Shown piece after piece: positions 1 through 13,325 of a DNA stretch of 55,116 nt (positions are counted from its first letter, which is position 1; every line of letters begins with the position of its first letter). Made by a program: the position numbers and the translations under genes. Origin of the DNA: Clarireedia homoeocarpa (lineage: Eukaryota; Ascomycota; Leotiomycetes; Helotiales; Rutstroemiaceae); contig LNKV01000074.1 in assembly GCA_001465935.1 (NCBI GenBank), forward strand, positions 1-55,116. The letters are read 5' to 3'. The notes below the pieces were generated by a model that searched no databases, had not been told where the DNA came from, and saw only the letters and a list, made by a program, of their open reading frames with translations.

Positions 1-1045
1 ATAATAAAAGAACCTGCCCAAATCGTTTAATTGACCCTGCCTTAGTTACTTCTATATAGCTTTACTTAATTTAAATGGTTGTTGTTGTTTATTTATTAAT
101 TGAAGTGCAATATGGGTACGAAGTGATTCATTTAAATGGGGTGATTCAAGATGTGGGGTCGTACGTTAAGCGAAGGCCTAGTCTGAGCTAATTCACTCTT
201 AGGTTCTAACCTTTATATTACCCCTTTTTTTCTCTCTATCTATATTCTTTTATTACTATATTGTAACTAGTTCTTTATTTCTTATTTTTTCTTTTACTTT
301 TTTTTACTTATTTAATCTTTAAATATTATTATATTTTTTAATACTCTCTTTCATTTCTATATTAACTTTATATATATATTTTAATTAGTAGTTTTTTTTT
401 ATTAATCTCTTTTATATACTCTTTTTTTTATTTAAGATTTCCTCTATTTTATACTATTTAACGAATACGAATGATTTAGTGATGATTGATTTTAGCTAGT
501 ATTGTATTGAGAAAGATGAAAGAAGGAGAAGGAGAAGACTGAAGATTATATGTATGTATGTATGTAGGCCAAACGGAGAGATGAAAGTAAGGTGGTGGTG
601 GTGGTGGTGATGATGACAGTAGCGCTACTAGTGAGTGAGTGAGTTGGGATGGATGGATATATATAGCAGCGAGATAGAGTTAGTGAGTGAGGGAGTGAGA
701 GCGCTTGTTCGCTAATCTAATCCAAGCTTACGATGGATGGATGATGAAGCGTGTATCATGTCGTACGTTATAAGTTATCAGAAAACAAGATGATTATTGT
801 GTAAGTTATCGTCGTCAAATGCTCTTTTCTTCATTGCTTGAAGCTAAGGTCTAGTATTCATTACACATCACATCACATCATATCGCATTGCATCACATCA
901 CATCAACGCCCAGAATACCCGGCCTCCAAATCTGCCACTCCCTTCCGTACCATTCCATACCGTAACTTACGTACCGCATGATATCGACCGTATCAAAATA
1001 CAAAGACGCCTCTATCCACGGCTTTCTGGACCACCAAACACAGAT
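1..1045. other. Gene-free stretch downstream of GCP3
   Basis: No coding region is supported here. The first 450 bases are very AT-rich with T runs. Simple repeats follow: a TATG run near 549-566, a GGT/GAT run near 594-617, GAGT/GGAT tracts near 630-700, and a CATCA-type run near 864-905. This is the 3' side of the minus-strand GCP3 gene, so the right end probably holds its 3' UTR. Confidence 0.6.
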
Positions 1046-3926
1046 CTACTTCTCCCTCCCACTATCTCTCCCACTCTCTTTATCCCCCCTATCGACATCC
1101 CTCTCCGTCCTCCTATCCCTCCTTTCCTTTTCCTTCCCCTTACTCTTTCTCCTCACCCCCACATAAACATCATTGAAATTCATCACCACCCCCAAGAATC
1201 TCATATCCGTATCCGGTTGATACGCCAAATCACCCAGCAGCAACGCGATGCGATTTTTAAACACCTGTCCTAGCGACTGCAGGCGTTCTGCCAACAGTGG
1301 GAATTCTTCTTCCGATTGCTGCAGGCTAGAGAGATTCAGATTTAGATTCAGCATATGAGGATTGGGAGTGGGTGCGGCCGAGTCGGGAAAATCGTCGAGT
1401 CGGGTGGCAGGGCGGGAGGTGGAAGGTGGGCGGGAGGATAAGGAGGCGGATGGATTTTGACGACGAGAGTATTCCGTTACGGAGAAGGAGTAGAGGCCGT
1501 CGACGGCGTCACGGTATGAGAGCATGAGACGCAGGATTTCGCCGAGTTGGATCATAAATGTGTTTTCGGGATCGGCGTCTGCTGAATGTCTCTTCTTAGC
1601 GCCTAGCAATCCTTTATGTGTGACTGCGTTGAGATATTTCGTATGCGCTTTGATAATATCATCGAGTGTGCAGCTATCTTTATGGATGGCGGCTTGTAGT
1701 TCATCCCACGAAGACTCAATGACTTCGAAGAGAATGTAGTATTGGAGTTGCGCGATGAAATGTATCATCTCGGCGAGAACACCGCGGGTTTGCTTCCAGG
1801 CTTGATGAAATGCCGGATCAGTGGAGCCTTGGAGAACTCCTCGTGCACCAGTCATACATTTACGCCAAGTAGTGGAAAGAGCGAATTCGACACGTTTTAT
1901 GCGCCAGAGAAAATTGAAGACTTTGAGGTATTGACGATTGCCCCACTCGGTTACGACAACATCAACAGGAGCGTCAATTTTATACTCGAGGGTGAAACAG
2001 TCCCAGCCGATGTCACCGTGCGATAGCTGCAGCATGCGAGCATCGAGACGTCGAAGAACTTCAGGAGAATCATATTGAGCGTTAGAGCCACGGATGGCGT
2101 GCTCTAGTTGAGCAGTGAGTGTATGTCGGTATTGCGCACCAGCTGGGCGATCTAGGTTTGAGGAAAGCGATTCCATGAGTAATGCGATGAAATCTCCTTG
2201 TCCAAGAAGGATGTAGTTTTTGAGAGCTTTGAGATGCTCAAATAGATGAAACTTTTCCGACATGAGGTGGATGAGTCGGGCCATTGTTGTTTTGTAGGCT
2301 TCGTCGATCCATGTCTCTAAGGTCGCAGTATCCCCGTATCGCAGCTCTTTGGATGCATCTTTCGAATATGCCTCAACCCATTGAGAATCCCCACACCCGT
2401 AGCGAATGAAATTCAAAGATTTCCCAATCAAGAAGACCTTTTGAGCAAAATCTTGAGTGATGATACTTGGTACCATATCTTCATTAAGCTTATATTTGTC
2501 TTCCCAGACACTGCTCGCACCACCCCTGTTCCTGCCATCCTGGTTCTCATGGATGGCATTCGGATCTTGCTCAGATACAAAGAATTCATGATATGGATCT
2601 GACAACTCTCCATCATAGATCCAATGCCGAAGCATATCATAGAATGGTCGAGTGACATGCACTAGTAAACGCTCCGCAAACGCCCCGACCATTGGGTCTC
2701 CGTGTGAAGATGAAAATCCATGAATCAGCGTGATGAGCTGACCGCCCTTTTTACTTTTCGATTCCTCGCTTATCAAACTCATCAACCGAAGACCCATAGT
2801 AGCCTCACGAGTCCAAACTACACATCTTTTTAGTGTCACGCCTGCCTTACCAATACCCCCTCTAGGTTCTCGCTCGTCCAGCGATGAAAGAGCCCGGCGA
2901 ATTTGACTTTCAAGCGTTGCAACCAGACCAAGATATGATCTTAGCTCTCGAGCTATCGCAGCCCGCAAGCTCTGGCCTAATAAGCCCCCTTCACTTGTTT
3001 GTACAAAAGAGGATAAGCTCCTGTAAAGCAATGATGGCTCAGACAAGGTGTGCAAAATGGAAATTATTGGCACTGGCAATGTTTCTGGTAGCTTGAGACT
3101 CGACTCGGAATCAAAAGGTAAATTTGACGAAGAGAGACCTTGTAATGTGAAGGGGAGGTCCCTTAGTAAGGCTGTCTCTGGTGGATCGATTTCGACATAA
3201 TTTTCGGCTAATAAAGCCGTCTTCAATGCAACTCCTTGTTGCGCCGAAGGCGGTTTGGAAAACGCTTCCTCTTCTTCCTTCCGATCTCTTTGGCCCCCTT
3301 CTCGTTCTGGTAATTTCTTCAGCCCAGCTGGCGCAAACGCATCTTCAAACTCCCGTTCATCTCGCGATCCATAGCTTTGGGTATCAAAGGTGCCGTCTGT
3401 TTGAGGCTGCCGTCGCGAGTCCCTAAGAGGGGCCGCGCTGGCTGTATCATGGGGTTCAACGTTCTTGGTCGCTTTCTGCTTTTTGACAGGGCTCATGAAA
3501 GGGCTTGTTAAAGCTGGTGCTTGTAATTGATCTTGGTCTCCCAGCTGGTATAGAAAATAGAGTACTGCCCATTTTTGCTGTATAACAGGTATGGAGAGAA
3601 GTCTACTGTAAAGGTTCGTAAATCGTAAGGCTTCATTGGGGCTCGGATTTGCTTGAATTAATCGTTTCTTTATTAGGTCGGAAGCTTGGTTTACATCCGC
3701 AACAACTGCAGGAGTTTTTGAACTACAAACATATCCCGAAATCAGTAAGTCTCCCCCAAAACCTGACTCTCCGACAGAATTACCTCTTTAAGACTTCTTT
3801 AACAAACTCTACGGCAGCAAGTTCTCTGTCCTCTGCAACTGCTGGATCCTCCCCTGGTATCTCAACTTGAAATCGGCGCACTAAGCTATCAATAGCATTG
3901 GCGATGCGGGTATGTCGTGTCGACAT
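1046..3926 (-). CDS. SPC98: Gamma-tubulin complex component GCP3 (Spc98/Alp6 family)
   Basis: Subunit of the gamma-tubulin complex that nucleates microtubules at the spindle pole body. I read two exons, 3784-3926 and 1046-3722, split by a 61-nt GT-AG intron at 3723-3783, giving 939 aa. The ATG at 3926 opens a conserved N-terminus (MSTRHTRIANAID...). The segment just after the intron (NEALRFTNLYSRLLS, QQKWAVLYFLYQLG) also reads as GCP3, so the internal ATG at 3494-3496 is not the start. The C-terminal half carries the GCP signature: VTEWGNRQYLKVFNFLWRIK, followed by RVEFALSTTWRKC and the helical grip2 region. GCP3 fits better than GCP2 because of the GWDxFTLEYKIDAPVD segment. The tail is strongly basic and charged (KSKGKEKERRDRR). 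The gene is divergent from HFI1. Confidence 0.93.
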
Positions 3927-4309
3927 TTTTGCATCGTTGCGACAATTCAAAAATTCGCGCGCCCCTTCCCATGAAAGAAAACAAGAGAGTCGTTAGGAAT
4001 TTATGAAAGTTGAGCGAGCGGACGCGTTAATAAGACAGCCCTACGCGATAATTATTTACTCTCTCCAGATTTGAGGGGACTCGGTCGTTATCACTAGGTT
4101 ATCCTAGACCTCCAGACTTTAAAAACTAAGGCGATAAGGCACAGAGACACACCACACCCAACGTCACGAACATCTTCCACACAAATCGACCATCTTTCGG
4201 CCATCAATTATATCATCATATATAGGGATTACATCCTCAAAATTATATCGCTGGGTTCCTGCTAGATTGCTGTTTTGATGGGCTATCGCTTTATAAGGCT
4301 TGTCGCGCT
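3927..4309. promoter_or_regulatory. Divergent promoter between GCP3 and HFI1
   Basis: 383-bp gap between two divergently transcribed genes, so it must hold both promoters. One ACGCGT hexamer (a possible MluI cell-cycle box) lies at 4022-4027, about 96 bp from the GCP3 start. A single hexamer of this kind is expected by chance about every 4 kb, so this is weak evidence. An AT-rich stretch with TATATA lies at about 4209-4222, nearer HFI1. Confidence 0.4.
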
Positions 4310-5922
4310 GTGAAAGCGCGCTCGAGCGACCCTATTTCCATCATGCCCGACATCGATCCCGCTGCTTTGAGTCGTCCTTCCGTGACAACAAAAAGTCCTA
4401 CTCCAATCTTACCCTCCAAAGCACTCAGCGCGACGACTCCTGTTCAGAAATCATCAAAATCTAACCATGTTCCCCCACGCATCGACCTCGAGCCGTTGTA
4501 TACGGCCCTCAAATCTGCCATTGGCGAGAATTGGGGGACGTATAAAGAGTCAATCAGTCTCTTTATTATGGGTATGTGGAACTTTTACGAAAGCCTTTGA
4601 AAGCTATTGTTGTGTGAATAAGGCGATTATGACGGATAATTTTGCGCATTTGCTAATTCTTTGTCTGGCAACAGGGCATATGAATCAAGCCGAACTCTCA
4701 TACAAGATTGACCACTTTCTTTTGACGCCTTCCGGTGACATTGAGCATCTTCATAATCAACTCATATCTGCTATTTATGCGAACACAACACGAGAAATGC
4801 CTGATACAGGCGTGGCGAGCTGGGTCAGTGCAAATGATAAGCCGACAACGGGAGCCGGAAGTAAGCCGGTCAGTGGAGATGCTGCGGAGCAAAGACTCAA
4901 GACGGAGGTGATGCAATTGCCAAGTCGAGATCGAAGGAGATTGAAAGATCTTACGCAAAACGATGTGAGTTTGGCGAGGAATAATATTATACCAGCAGTT
5001 GATAATTTGTTCCCTAGTTCGATCCTTTTGATGCTTTTGCGACTATGCTTGGCGAGCATCGAAAGCCACGTATTACTCGACAACCGGAAGCTGTTCCTGC
5101 TAGCGCAGGAGGTCTCAATAAAACGAGTGAGTACTCTCTGGGTAAATGTTGGATGGTATACACTGCTTACACATCTTTAAAGATTGGGATCTGGAAATCC
5201 GGAAACGTTACACTCTACCTTTGGCCTCGGAATCTGGAGAATTTCCTGATACAACGACAATCGAGTCACGAATGTTACCAATTTGCTACGAAACTGGCTT
5301 GGTCTCTGGTCATGTGCAGGATGCAGCTCAGTTTATGTCTGTAGCCACAGAAACCTTTATCAAAGAAGTGCTTTCGCATATCTTCAGCAAGACGAGGAGC
5401 AATGGGCCCGGCGCATTAGGAAGCGCAGGCACAGGTGGTGGTTCGGCCTGGGTTCAGACGCACAAGTATCGAAAACAACTTGAAAGGGAAGAAGAATCTT
5501 GGATGCGAAATGAGGTCTTGAGGGACAAGAATGGCCTCTTACCTACCGAGGCTAGAGCTGCAAGCGAGCGCGGGCCCCTGGGTATGGCCGATGTGAGAAC
5601 CGCTTTAGAAATCAGCGATTGTGGCCTCGGGCAAATGCCAGTTGTCGTGCAGCAGATAATGTTTGGTTATCGCGAAGGTGAACTGAAGGACTGGAATGAA
5701 TATTCCAGGCTCGGACCTCAAGGAAGAATTATTACCGAGGACGAAGATGGCGACATCGAAATGGGTGGTATCAGTATTAATGGTCTGACTAACGGCATAA
5801 AGATGCACCCGGTTGATGAGGTAATGACTGATGTTGATGAATGGGGTTGGGAGGGCAGTGAGTATCAAGATAGAGTTGGGTTGGATAGCGTACTCGATTC
5901 CTGCCTAGCTATCGGTGCTTGA
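4310..5922 (+). CDS. HFI1: SAGA complex subunit Hfi1/Ada1 (transcriptional coactivator)
   Basis: Structural subunit of the SAGA histone acetyltransferase/coactivator complex (SAGA-Tad1 family), nuclear. Four exons: 4310-4571, 4675-4964, 5018-5126 and 5183-5922. Introns are 103, 53 and 56 nt with GTATGT, GTGAGT and GTGAGT donors, and the frame is continuous, giving 466 aa. Family features are the N-terminal segment IDLEPLYTALKSAIGENW...YKESISLFIMG followed by LSYKIDHFLL, the central FDPFDAFATML, the basic LEIRKRYTLPLASESGEFPD, and the histone-fold-like C-terminal part (ETGLVSGHVQDAAQFMSVAT, then VRTALEISDCGLGQMP). The start is ambiguous: ATG 4310 gives MKARSSDPISIMPDID, while the in-frame ATG at 4343 (MPDIDPAALSRPS) looks more like the usual fungal beginning. 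A short acidic tail (EDEDGDIEMGG, DVDEW) ends the protein. Confidence 0.9.
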
Positions 5923-6524
5923 GGTAAGCGGAGCATATTCTTATCCGGATGCGAGATCTTATATACTAGGGCATTGCGGGTATTCTCATGACTATTTGGA
6001 ACTCTTTCGTAGTTTAGCATCGGCGCAACGGTTAGGGTGTATTTATTTACAAGAACATTGTATAAAGTCATCATAAAAGGGGGGTATATTGGCGAAGGGC
6101 GCCTCGGGTATGGACTTGGGATTCTGTACAGGACGATACCCTTATAGCTGATTTAGGCTAGTCGTAGCATTGAATGAGGAAGCGCTGAATGAGGAAGCGC
6201 TCAATTTGAACTGTTCTCTGAATCGTCGTAAAGCGGAATCAAGCTCGGTGCTTGCGTTTAATCGCTTTCTAGGATTAAAGGAGTTACCTCGTGTTGATTC
6301 GAAGCTTCTAAGCTCCTACGCAACCCACCTAGCCCACTTGTCCCTTGCACCCCCACCCCACAATTCTGCCTCTCAGCCTTATTTCAGTCTACTGCCCTCA
6401 AGATTGTCTCTATTCTACCTTGACGTGTTCAAGAGCTCACAAAATATTCTCTTTGAATCCAAAGAGCTTATCTCATTTCTCCTTTGCAGTCAAGACATCT
6501 GGTCTTCACTATCTGCGATTCAAT
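5923..6524. other. Intergenic region HFI1-AIP1
   Basis: About 600 bp between two plus-strand genes. It holds a short tandem repeat (GAATGAGGAAGCGCT twice near 6172-6201). The last 200 bp are pyrimidine-rich, as is common just upstream of fungal start codons. No gene is supported. Confidence 0.5.
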
Positions 6525-8459
6525 ATGTCCATCGTTATCGACAAAATCATTGCCCCCTCCCCCGCCACCGAACGAGGTCGTCCTACACAACTGAGTTGTG
6601 ATCCCAAAGGAGAGCGTATTGCGTATGCTGTGCGTACTCAACTGTCAAGAGATCATTCATGCGCTGATGATGTACATAGTCTGGCAAATCCATTTTCGTC
6701 CGTAACATTGATAATCCGTCACTAAGCAAACAATACGTTTCCCACACAACCCAAACTACCGTTGCACGATTCTCTCCCTCCGGTTACTATATTGCTAGCG
6801 GAGATGTATCAGGGTCTGTGAAAGTCTGGGATGCAATAGAAGGAGTTAATACCAAAGGAGAACATCATATTATATCCGGACGAATCAACGATATCGCCTG
6901 GGATGGAGACTCGCAGCGTATTATTGCGGTCGGTGATGGACGAGAACGTTACGGTCACTGCATAACTGCAGATACAGGAAATTCTGTTGGAGAGATCATT
7001 GGGCACTCTGGGATCATAAATTCTGTTTCTATCCGCCAACAACGACCTCTGCGCGCTGCTACTGGTAGCGACGATAGCACTTTAGTTTACTACCATGGAG
7101 CCCCCTTCAAGTTCAATAGCAAACTTCAAGGCCTGCACAAGGGGTATATCTATGGAGTAGCATTCTCGCCGGATGGAGATCACCTTGTCAGTGTGGGGTC
7201 GGATAAAAAGATACAGTTGTATGATGGGAAGACTGGTCTTACGGCTGCGGCTGCAAACTTTGGAGAAGGAGAACATAAGGGTACCATTTTCGGTGTCTCA
7301 TGGAACAAGGATTCGAAGAGGATTGTCACGGCGAGTGCAGATCAGACAGTCAAGCTGTGGGATATTGAAGCTGGAAAAGCTGTTCAAACATGGCGATTTG
7401 GGGGAGAGGGCAATGTTAGCATCCCAGACCATCAGGTCGGCGTGGCTTGGCCTGCTCGTAACGATGGAATGGTCATTAGTCTTAGTCTGTCAGGGGATCT
7501 GAACTATCTGGCTGAAGGGACAGAGAAGCCCACTAAGGTTGTCCAGGGTCACGGGAAAGCAATTACTGCGGTTGGCTCAAGCCAGACCGAGAAAGGACAA
7601 ACACTGTGGACTGGCAGTTTCGATGGTAGAGTTTGCTCTTGGGATATCGGTACTGGCGTTGGATCTACTACTGAAGGATCATCCCATACAAACCAGGTCT
7701 CAGGCTGGACAACTGCGGGCGATAAATCTTACAGTGTTGGCTGGGACGACACTTTGAGAACCGTTGACGTCCCAGGCAATACTTTTGTTGGGGAGGCCGC
7801 GAAATTGAACGGACAGCCCAAGGGTATAGCGTCCAGTGGGGATAATTTATACGTTGCCACTTCTAATGGTATCGATATTTTCTCCAAAGGTAGTCTAGTT
7901 GACACAGTAGCTACCAAGGATTTCACACCAACCTCCATTGCAGCTTCTGGATCAACAGTAGCTGTTGGAGACGACGCTAATGCAATCCATATTTACACTG
8001 CGGAAGGAAACAAACTTTCTCCAAAAACTAAGCTCACGAACTCTTCGGCACAAGTTACCGCTCTAGAATTCTCGCCTAAAGGAGATCTGCTTGCTGCAGG
8101 CAACTCGTCAGGGAAGATTTATGTTTATGATACGAGTAGCTGGCAAGTTAAAACAGACAGATGGGGTGGCCATACCGCGCGGATAACTAGTATTGGTAGG
8201 TTGAATTATTCGATCGTATAATCACTCGCTAACTTTTTGGTTCCTAGATTGGAACGAAGCGGGAACTCACGCCGTAAGTGGTGGACTTGACACTAACGTC
8301 TTTGTTTGGAGCCTTGCATCACCAGGAAAAAGAATCAAAGCCCCAAACGCCCACAAGGATGGCGTCGCCGGTGTTTGCTGGATCGATGGTGGAAAGAAGG
8401 TCGCTTCTGTGGGCGGTGATGCGGCTGTCAAGTTTTGGGCTGTCAGTGGGCTGGCATAG
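6525..8459 (+). CDS. AIP1: Actin-interacting protein 1 (WD40 repeats)
   Basis: Works with cofilin to disassemble actin filaments in the cytoplasm. Three exons: 6525-6629, 6680-8195 and 8248-8459, with introns of 50 and 52 nt. Frame is continuous and total length is 610 aa, close to the family's usual 600-615. The start MSIVIDKIIAPSPATERGRP is diagnostic of fungal AIP1. Many WD repeats follow, for example VAFSPDGDHLVSVGSDKKIQ, GVSWNKDSKRIVTASADQTV and a last one ending VGGDAAVKFWAVSG just before the stop. The family forms two seven-bladed propellers. Exon 1 is only 35 codons, so a model starting at the internal ATG 6818 would lose the first blade. Confidence 0.95.
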
Positions 8460-9731
8460 AGACGAGTACAGATGAAGATGAATCGGATGAAAATTGTGCA
8501 GTAAAACAGTATGCCCGCTATCGACGAATGATTAGGCAGATATAGCAAAAGTGATGCGGTTTTGAGCGTGCAGCGTAAAGCTAGATTTTAGATCCGAAAA
8601 TTTCAAACTTTCAAAATTTTATCTGTCTGCCATATCCGACGCATGTTTCTCAAGTAGCACCGTCTTCATGGTAACACGATAATACATTCCGTGAGATATT
8701 GCATAACAAATTTCATATCCATGTGCTCCCCATGCACTCCCCATGCAACACCGATTTTCATGTTGCTCAAGAAGCGTTGGGTGGAAGCACAAAGGGAAAG
8801 CTTAATGATAATTTCGAAATACAGAATGCAGTTCGGAGGCTTGGGCCTATAGAAGTGTGGATGTCGCACTCGGTGTACACTACCTCTAGGTCTCGGCGAT
8901 TTCTGTTGGAACTAGTCATTGTGGTGGGAGTAAGGGTTTGAATCACAGGTCAAGACTTGCATGAATGACGACTTGCATCAAAGTGTACCACTCGGTATGC
9001 GCAACCCGAAGATGAATGCATGATTGCTGCCGCCTTGTAGGTATGTTATACCAGGGATTAACTTATTGATTGAGAGAGTTGTTGATACTTTTGGAGTGAC
9101 AGCGACGATATCCGAACTGAAGCGCAAGCACATGAAACCTGTCCAACGGGGGCAATGAGCTCCACAATCAGGACATGCCTACGATGCCATTCCATCTTTT
9201 CCATGTGCTGCAAAGGCTCTTTTGCGCACGACCAACCAAATCGGATTTCAAATGGAGAGGCTCGGTGCGTGCCGCAGTCCAATGATTGGAGCTTTCTCGT
9301 TACACCGTGTACCCTCCCATATGCAGGCAAGCACGTAGGGGTGTCCATGAGATCTCTTAGAGTAGCACGTGTGGTCGCATGACCGCCACTTGGGTGAGAT
9401 CTATGATGGATTTCATGGTAAGAAGTGTGAAGATTTTCGTGATTTGTAATCCTAGGAAGAACGAGGAGAAGCTTTTCATATGGCTTGTTAAAGATACAGT
9501 AGATATCAAAGAGGACTATTAATAGTTAAGTTACGCCTTCCTGGAATGATGTGCAGTACGTACCTGGTAAACAAAGATGCGGATTTACAGAACGCTGTGC
9601 TGAAATCCTGGGGAAAGCGTCATTAGTGCCGAATTGCGACCGTGCCCCATCAAACAAGCGCTTCCAACTTACTTAAAGAGATACATCATAACAAAGCTTT
9701 CAAGCTATGAAACGGGACATTTAAACTCACA
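8460..9731. other. Intergenic region AIP1-BRE4-like gene
   Basis: About 1.27 kb. It contains short open frames on both strands (for example 9058-9348 minus, 96 codons) with no recognisable domain or splice support. Probably the AIP1 3' UTR and the promoter of the next gene. Nothing else seen. Confidence 0.5.
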
Positions 9732-12700
9732 ATGAGTGCCTCTCCGTCGGGTTCGGAGGCTGCATCACCTGCAGGTAGAGACAGAGAGAGGGATAGGAGG
9801 TTTTCCAGACATGGCAAACGAGGGGTATGTTAATCTTTTTTGCTTTTACTCATACGATACGCAGCTTGAGGAGGCCAAAGCTGATTTGTTGGAATCAACA
9901 GAAGCTCCGAAATGGGACTTTCATCATTCCAAACACCGGCGAGAGAGTTCGCAGACAGATCACATTACGAAGTCCATCGATGTTTGATGGAGCTGCGCGA
10001 TCATTTGCGCCTGATGAAGATCTAGGACAGCAGATGACGGAAGAGGAAGGAAGCACGTTTCGAAGAACATGGACCAGTTTCGTCAAATCTTCAAAAGCCT
10101 TTGCAAATTGGCTCAAGACGCCTACCGGTAAAGGAATATTGAAATGCTCATTGGCATACACACTTGGCAGTTTGGCGACCTTCTCCCCACTGCTTGCAAA
10201 ATTTCTGGGACACCAAGATGGAAAACATATGGTTGCGACAATTACGGTTTACTTTCACCCCGCGCGATCCTCGGGATCAATGATTGAGGCGGCGATATTA
10301 GGTATCTCGGCATTTCTATACGCGGTGTTTATTTCGGTGTCGAGCATGGCAGTTTCGGTATATTGCGAGACACAGTTGGGATTGATAGAGCTTGCCTATG
10401 CTTTGATCTTGATAGTATTTTGTGGAGGAGGGCTTGGCTTAATCGGATGGTTCAAACAAAGGTACAATGCTCCACTTGTCAGTGTAGCTTGTAGTCTGGC
10501 AAGTTTGGCAATCATTACGGTCCTTACGAAAGAGAATGCTGTTCAGGTAGGCGTGTTTGAGGATGACAAAATCGTTCAAGTCATGAAGATGGTCATCATG
10601 GGTATTACCTCGACGTCTATAGTCAGTTTATTGGTATGGATGGCTCCACATTCTGGTTAATAGCATCGTCTACTAACGAAGTCAAGGTATGGCCAATTTC
10701 CGCACGAGCAGAGCTTAGAGAAAGCATGATCAAAACTACCGACTCGTTCGGGGATATGCTTACTATGATAACTCGAGGATTCCTTAGTGGATCCGAAGTT
10801 GATCTTAGTTCTTCGACTTTCGACCAGGCCCAGAGGCAATATAAATCAGTTTCTGCACAGCTTGCGAAAAACCTCAAAGAAGCAAAGCTTGAGCATTACT
10901 TCCTTGGCACCGAGAACGAATACGCAATTGAGGCTAAACTGGTCGGCTGTATGCAAACACTTGCGCAATCTATTGGTGGACTTCGAAGTGCTGCATTGAC
11001 GCAGTTCACGCTGCTTAGAGAGAATTCACCGATGGGTGGTGCAACACCTATTGGATCGCACAAGTTTCCCAATCAGCATGCAAGCAATCAAAGTCGACCA
11101 ATGAGCGGGAAATCCGATCGATTCGCCGTACTAACGGCCATCGAAGAGGCTTCAGAAGAAGGCAGCGATCTGGACTCCGCCTCCGAAAGACCGAAATTTC
11201 CTACAAGACAAGGCACGGAAGCTAGTTTATCAAGTATAGCAATGCCCACTGTTCGGACTCCATCAGAGATCTTTGGCCGCTTCATCGTCCATCTAGGTCC
11301 GTCGATGAAGTCTTTGGCATATACCTTATCACAGATATTGGAGGAACTCCCTTTCGAAGAGGGTCCCAACTACCGTATCACAATCAACGAGCATTTCAGA
11401 ACGAGTCTTACAGAAGCATTGTAGGTACCCATCTCTTGGGAGCTTTAACTTAACCTGAAGCTTACTTTTCGCAGGAAACTCTACAGCAATGCTAGAGCCC
11501 AAGCACTACAAGAGCTATACAAATCAAAAGAAATGGATAAAACTCGCTCAGAGAGTATTGAAGCGGATTTTGAAGAAGTCGCTGCAAGTTGTGGTCATTT
11601 TAGTTTCAACCTTCAAGATTTCGCTACCGAGATGCAACACTATCTGGAAATTCTAGAAGAACTGAAAGAGGAAACGGAACGCCCGAAGCGTCGCTCATGG
11701 AGATGGGTGCTATTCTGGCGAAAACGTAGAGATAGATCGAAAGGAGATGCGCTGAGTGATGACGAGCAAGAGGGCCTCATCTCTCGAGAAATAGGGGGTG
11801 AAGTGCCGAAGGATATTACTGACATTATGACAAAGAGACTGGGTTACAGAAAGGTCGAAGTTGGCACCAAAATTGATGAAAGTAGTGTTGGAAAGTTACG
11901 CGCAAAGATAATGCGTATGATACGGTCCTTGGATCGTGACGACAGTATGTCCATCGATTATGAATATTTGATAGATTATCTTACTTACCCTGTCTAGTAC
12001 GGTTCGCAGTCAAGGTAGGCTTCGGCGCAGCGCTTTACGCTTTATTTGCTTTCATACCTGAAACAAGACCAGCATATCAGTATTACCGTGGAGAATGGGG
12101 ATTGTTGTCATACATGTTGGTCTGCAGTATGACAATTGGAGCATCGAATACAACCGGTTCAGCACGTTTCATCGGCACAGTCATAGGAGCAATCATTGCT
12201 TGCTTCGTTTGGTATATCTGTGAGGGCAACCCTTATGCACTGGCTTTCTGTGGATGGCTAGTCAGCCTACCCTGTTTCTATATCATTCTTGCCAAAGGGC
12301 AGGGACCTTTCGGTCGTTTCATCATGCTCACATATAACCTTTCTTGCTTGTACGCATACAGTTTATCCATAAAGGAAGGCCAAGACGACGACGATGAAGG
12401 TGGAGTAAGACCGATTATTACTGATATTGCATTCCACAGAGTTGTGGCTGTTCTTGCTGGTTGCCTTTGGGGTCTCATCATCACCAGAGTCGTATGGCCA
12501 ATATCTGCGAGACGGAAGTTTAAGCAAGGTCTATCACTTCTCTGGCTACGAATGGGTCTAGTATGGAAACGGGATCCTTTATCTGTGGTGACAGAAGGCG
12601 GGTCTTTCCAAGCATACCTCAATTTGAAGGAGGAAGCCGAATTCCATAAATACATCGCACTTCTGGATAAGTTTCGAGCTTCGGCGCAGAGTGAGTTTGA

Positions 12701-13325
12701 GCTTCGGGGTCCATTTCCAGCAGCCGCTTATGGTCGGATAATGGAGTCTACAAATAAAATTATGGATGCTTTTCATGCTATGAATGTGGTCATTGAGAAG
12801 AATGCGGAGGCCAGCGAGGGAGAGGCCTTGTTGCTAAAGTTCACCGAGGAAGAAAGAGCGCAGCTTTGTGCCAGGATGAGTCATTTGTTTCAAGGTTTGT
12901 GCACATGCTTGCGGATCTTCCCGCATTTCCCCAGCTAACTCGTGGCAGTTATGGCATCTTCAATGAAGCTAGAATACCCCCTACTAGCCGACAATCTCCC
13001 CAGCACCGCCAACGCGCGAGACCGTCTTCTCGCAAAAATATTTCAATATCGAAAGAACATGGCAGTCGGCAACCGCCGAAGCAACGAAGATAATTCAATG
13101 GATGAAGATGCCGATGACGAATATTCCGAAGGGCTTATGATATCACAGGCGGGACTCCGCAGAAGATCAAGCTTGGGACTGGTTAAGGTCAAAGATGAGG
13201 ATTATGAGATTTTGTATGCTTTTATTTTGGTTACGGGACAATTGTCAGAAGAAATTGAAAAGGTGCAAAGGGAAGTGGAGTCGTTGTTTGGGGTGCTGGA
13301 TGAGGGCGTTTTGGAATTGAGGTAA
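9732..13325 (+). CDS. BRE4-like membrane protein (ArAE_2_N / DUF2421), apparent frameshift
   Basis: Large integral membrane protein of the fungal family annotated as putative ER transporter 6TM N-terminal plus DUF2421 (relatives of yeast Bre4, FUSC-like). The transported substrate is unknown. My model: exons 9732-9824, 9865-10633, 10687-11420, 11475-11944, 11998-12894 and 12949-13325, with introns of 40, 53, 54, 53 and 54 nt, giving about 1112 aa if the frameshift is bridged. The first hydrophobic cluster runs from GILKCSLAYTLGSLATF to ITSTSIVSLLVWP. A long cytoplasmic stretch follows. The second cluster begins VRFAVKVGFGAALYALFAFI and ends VLAGCLWGLIITRVVWPISA. Then comes the DUF2421 C-terminus. 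The 5' end is uncertain: exon 2 opens in frame as LEEAKADLLESTEAP, but the conserved NGTFIIPNTGERV is in the next frame, one extra A at 9910-9912. An alternative start is the ATG at 9980. The rest of the splicing is firm. Confidence 0.82.

Noticed and set aside
9058..9348. Minus-strand 96-codon frame between AIP1 and the BRE4-like gene
   Set aside because: No recognisable domain, no conserved motif and no supporting context; likely chance.
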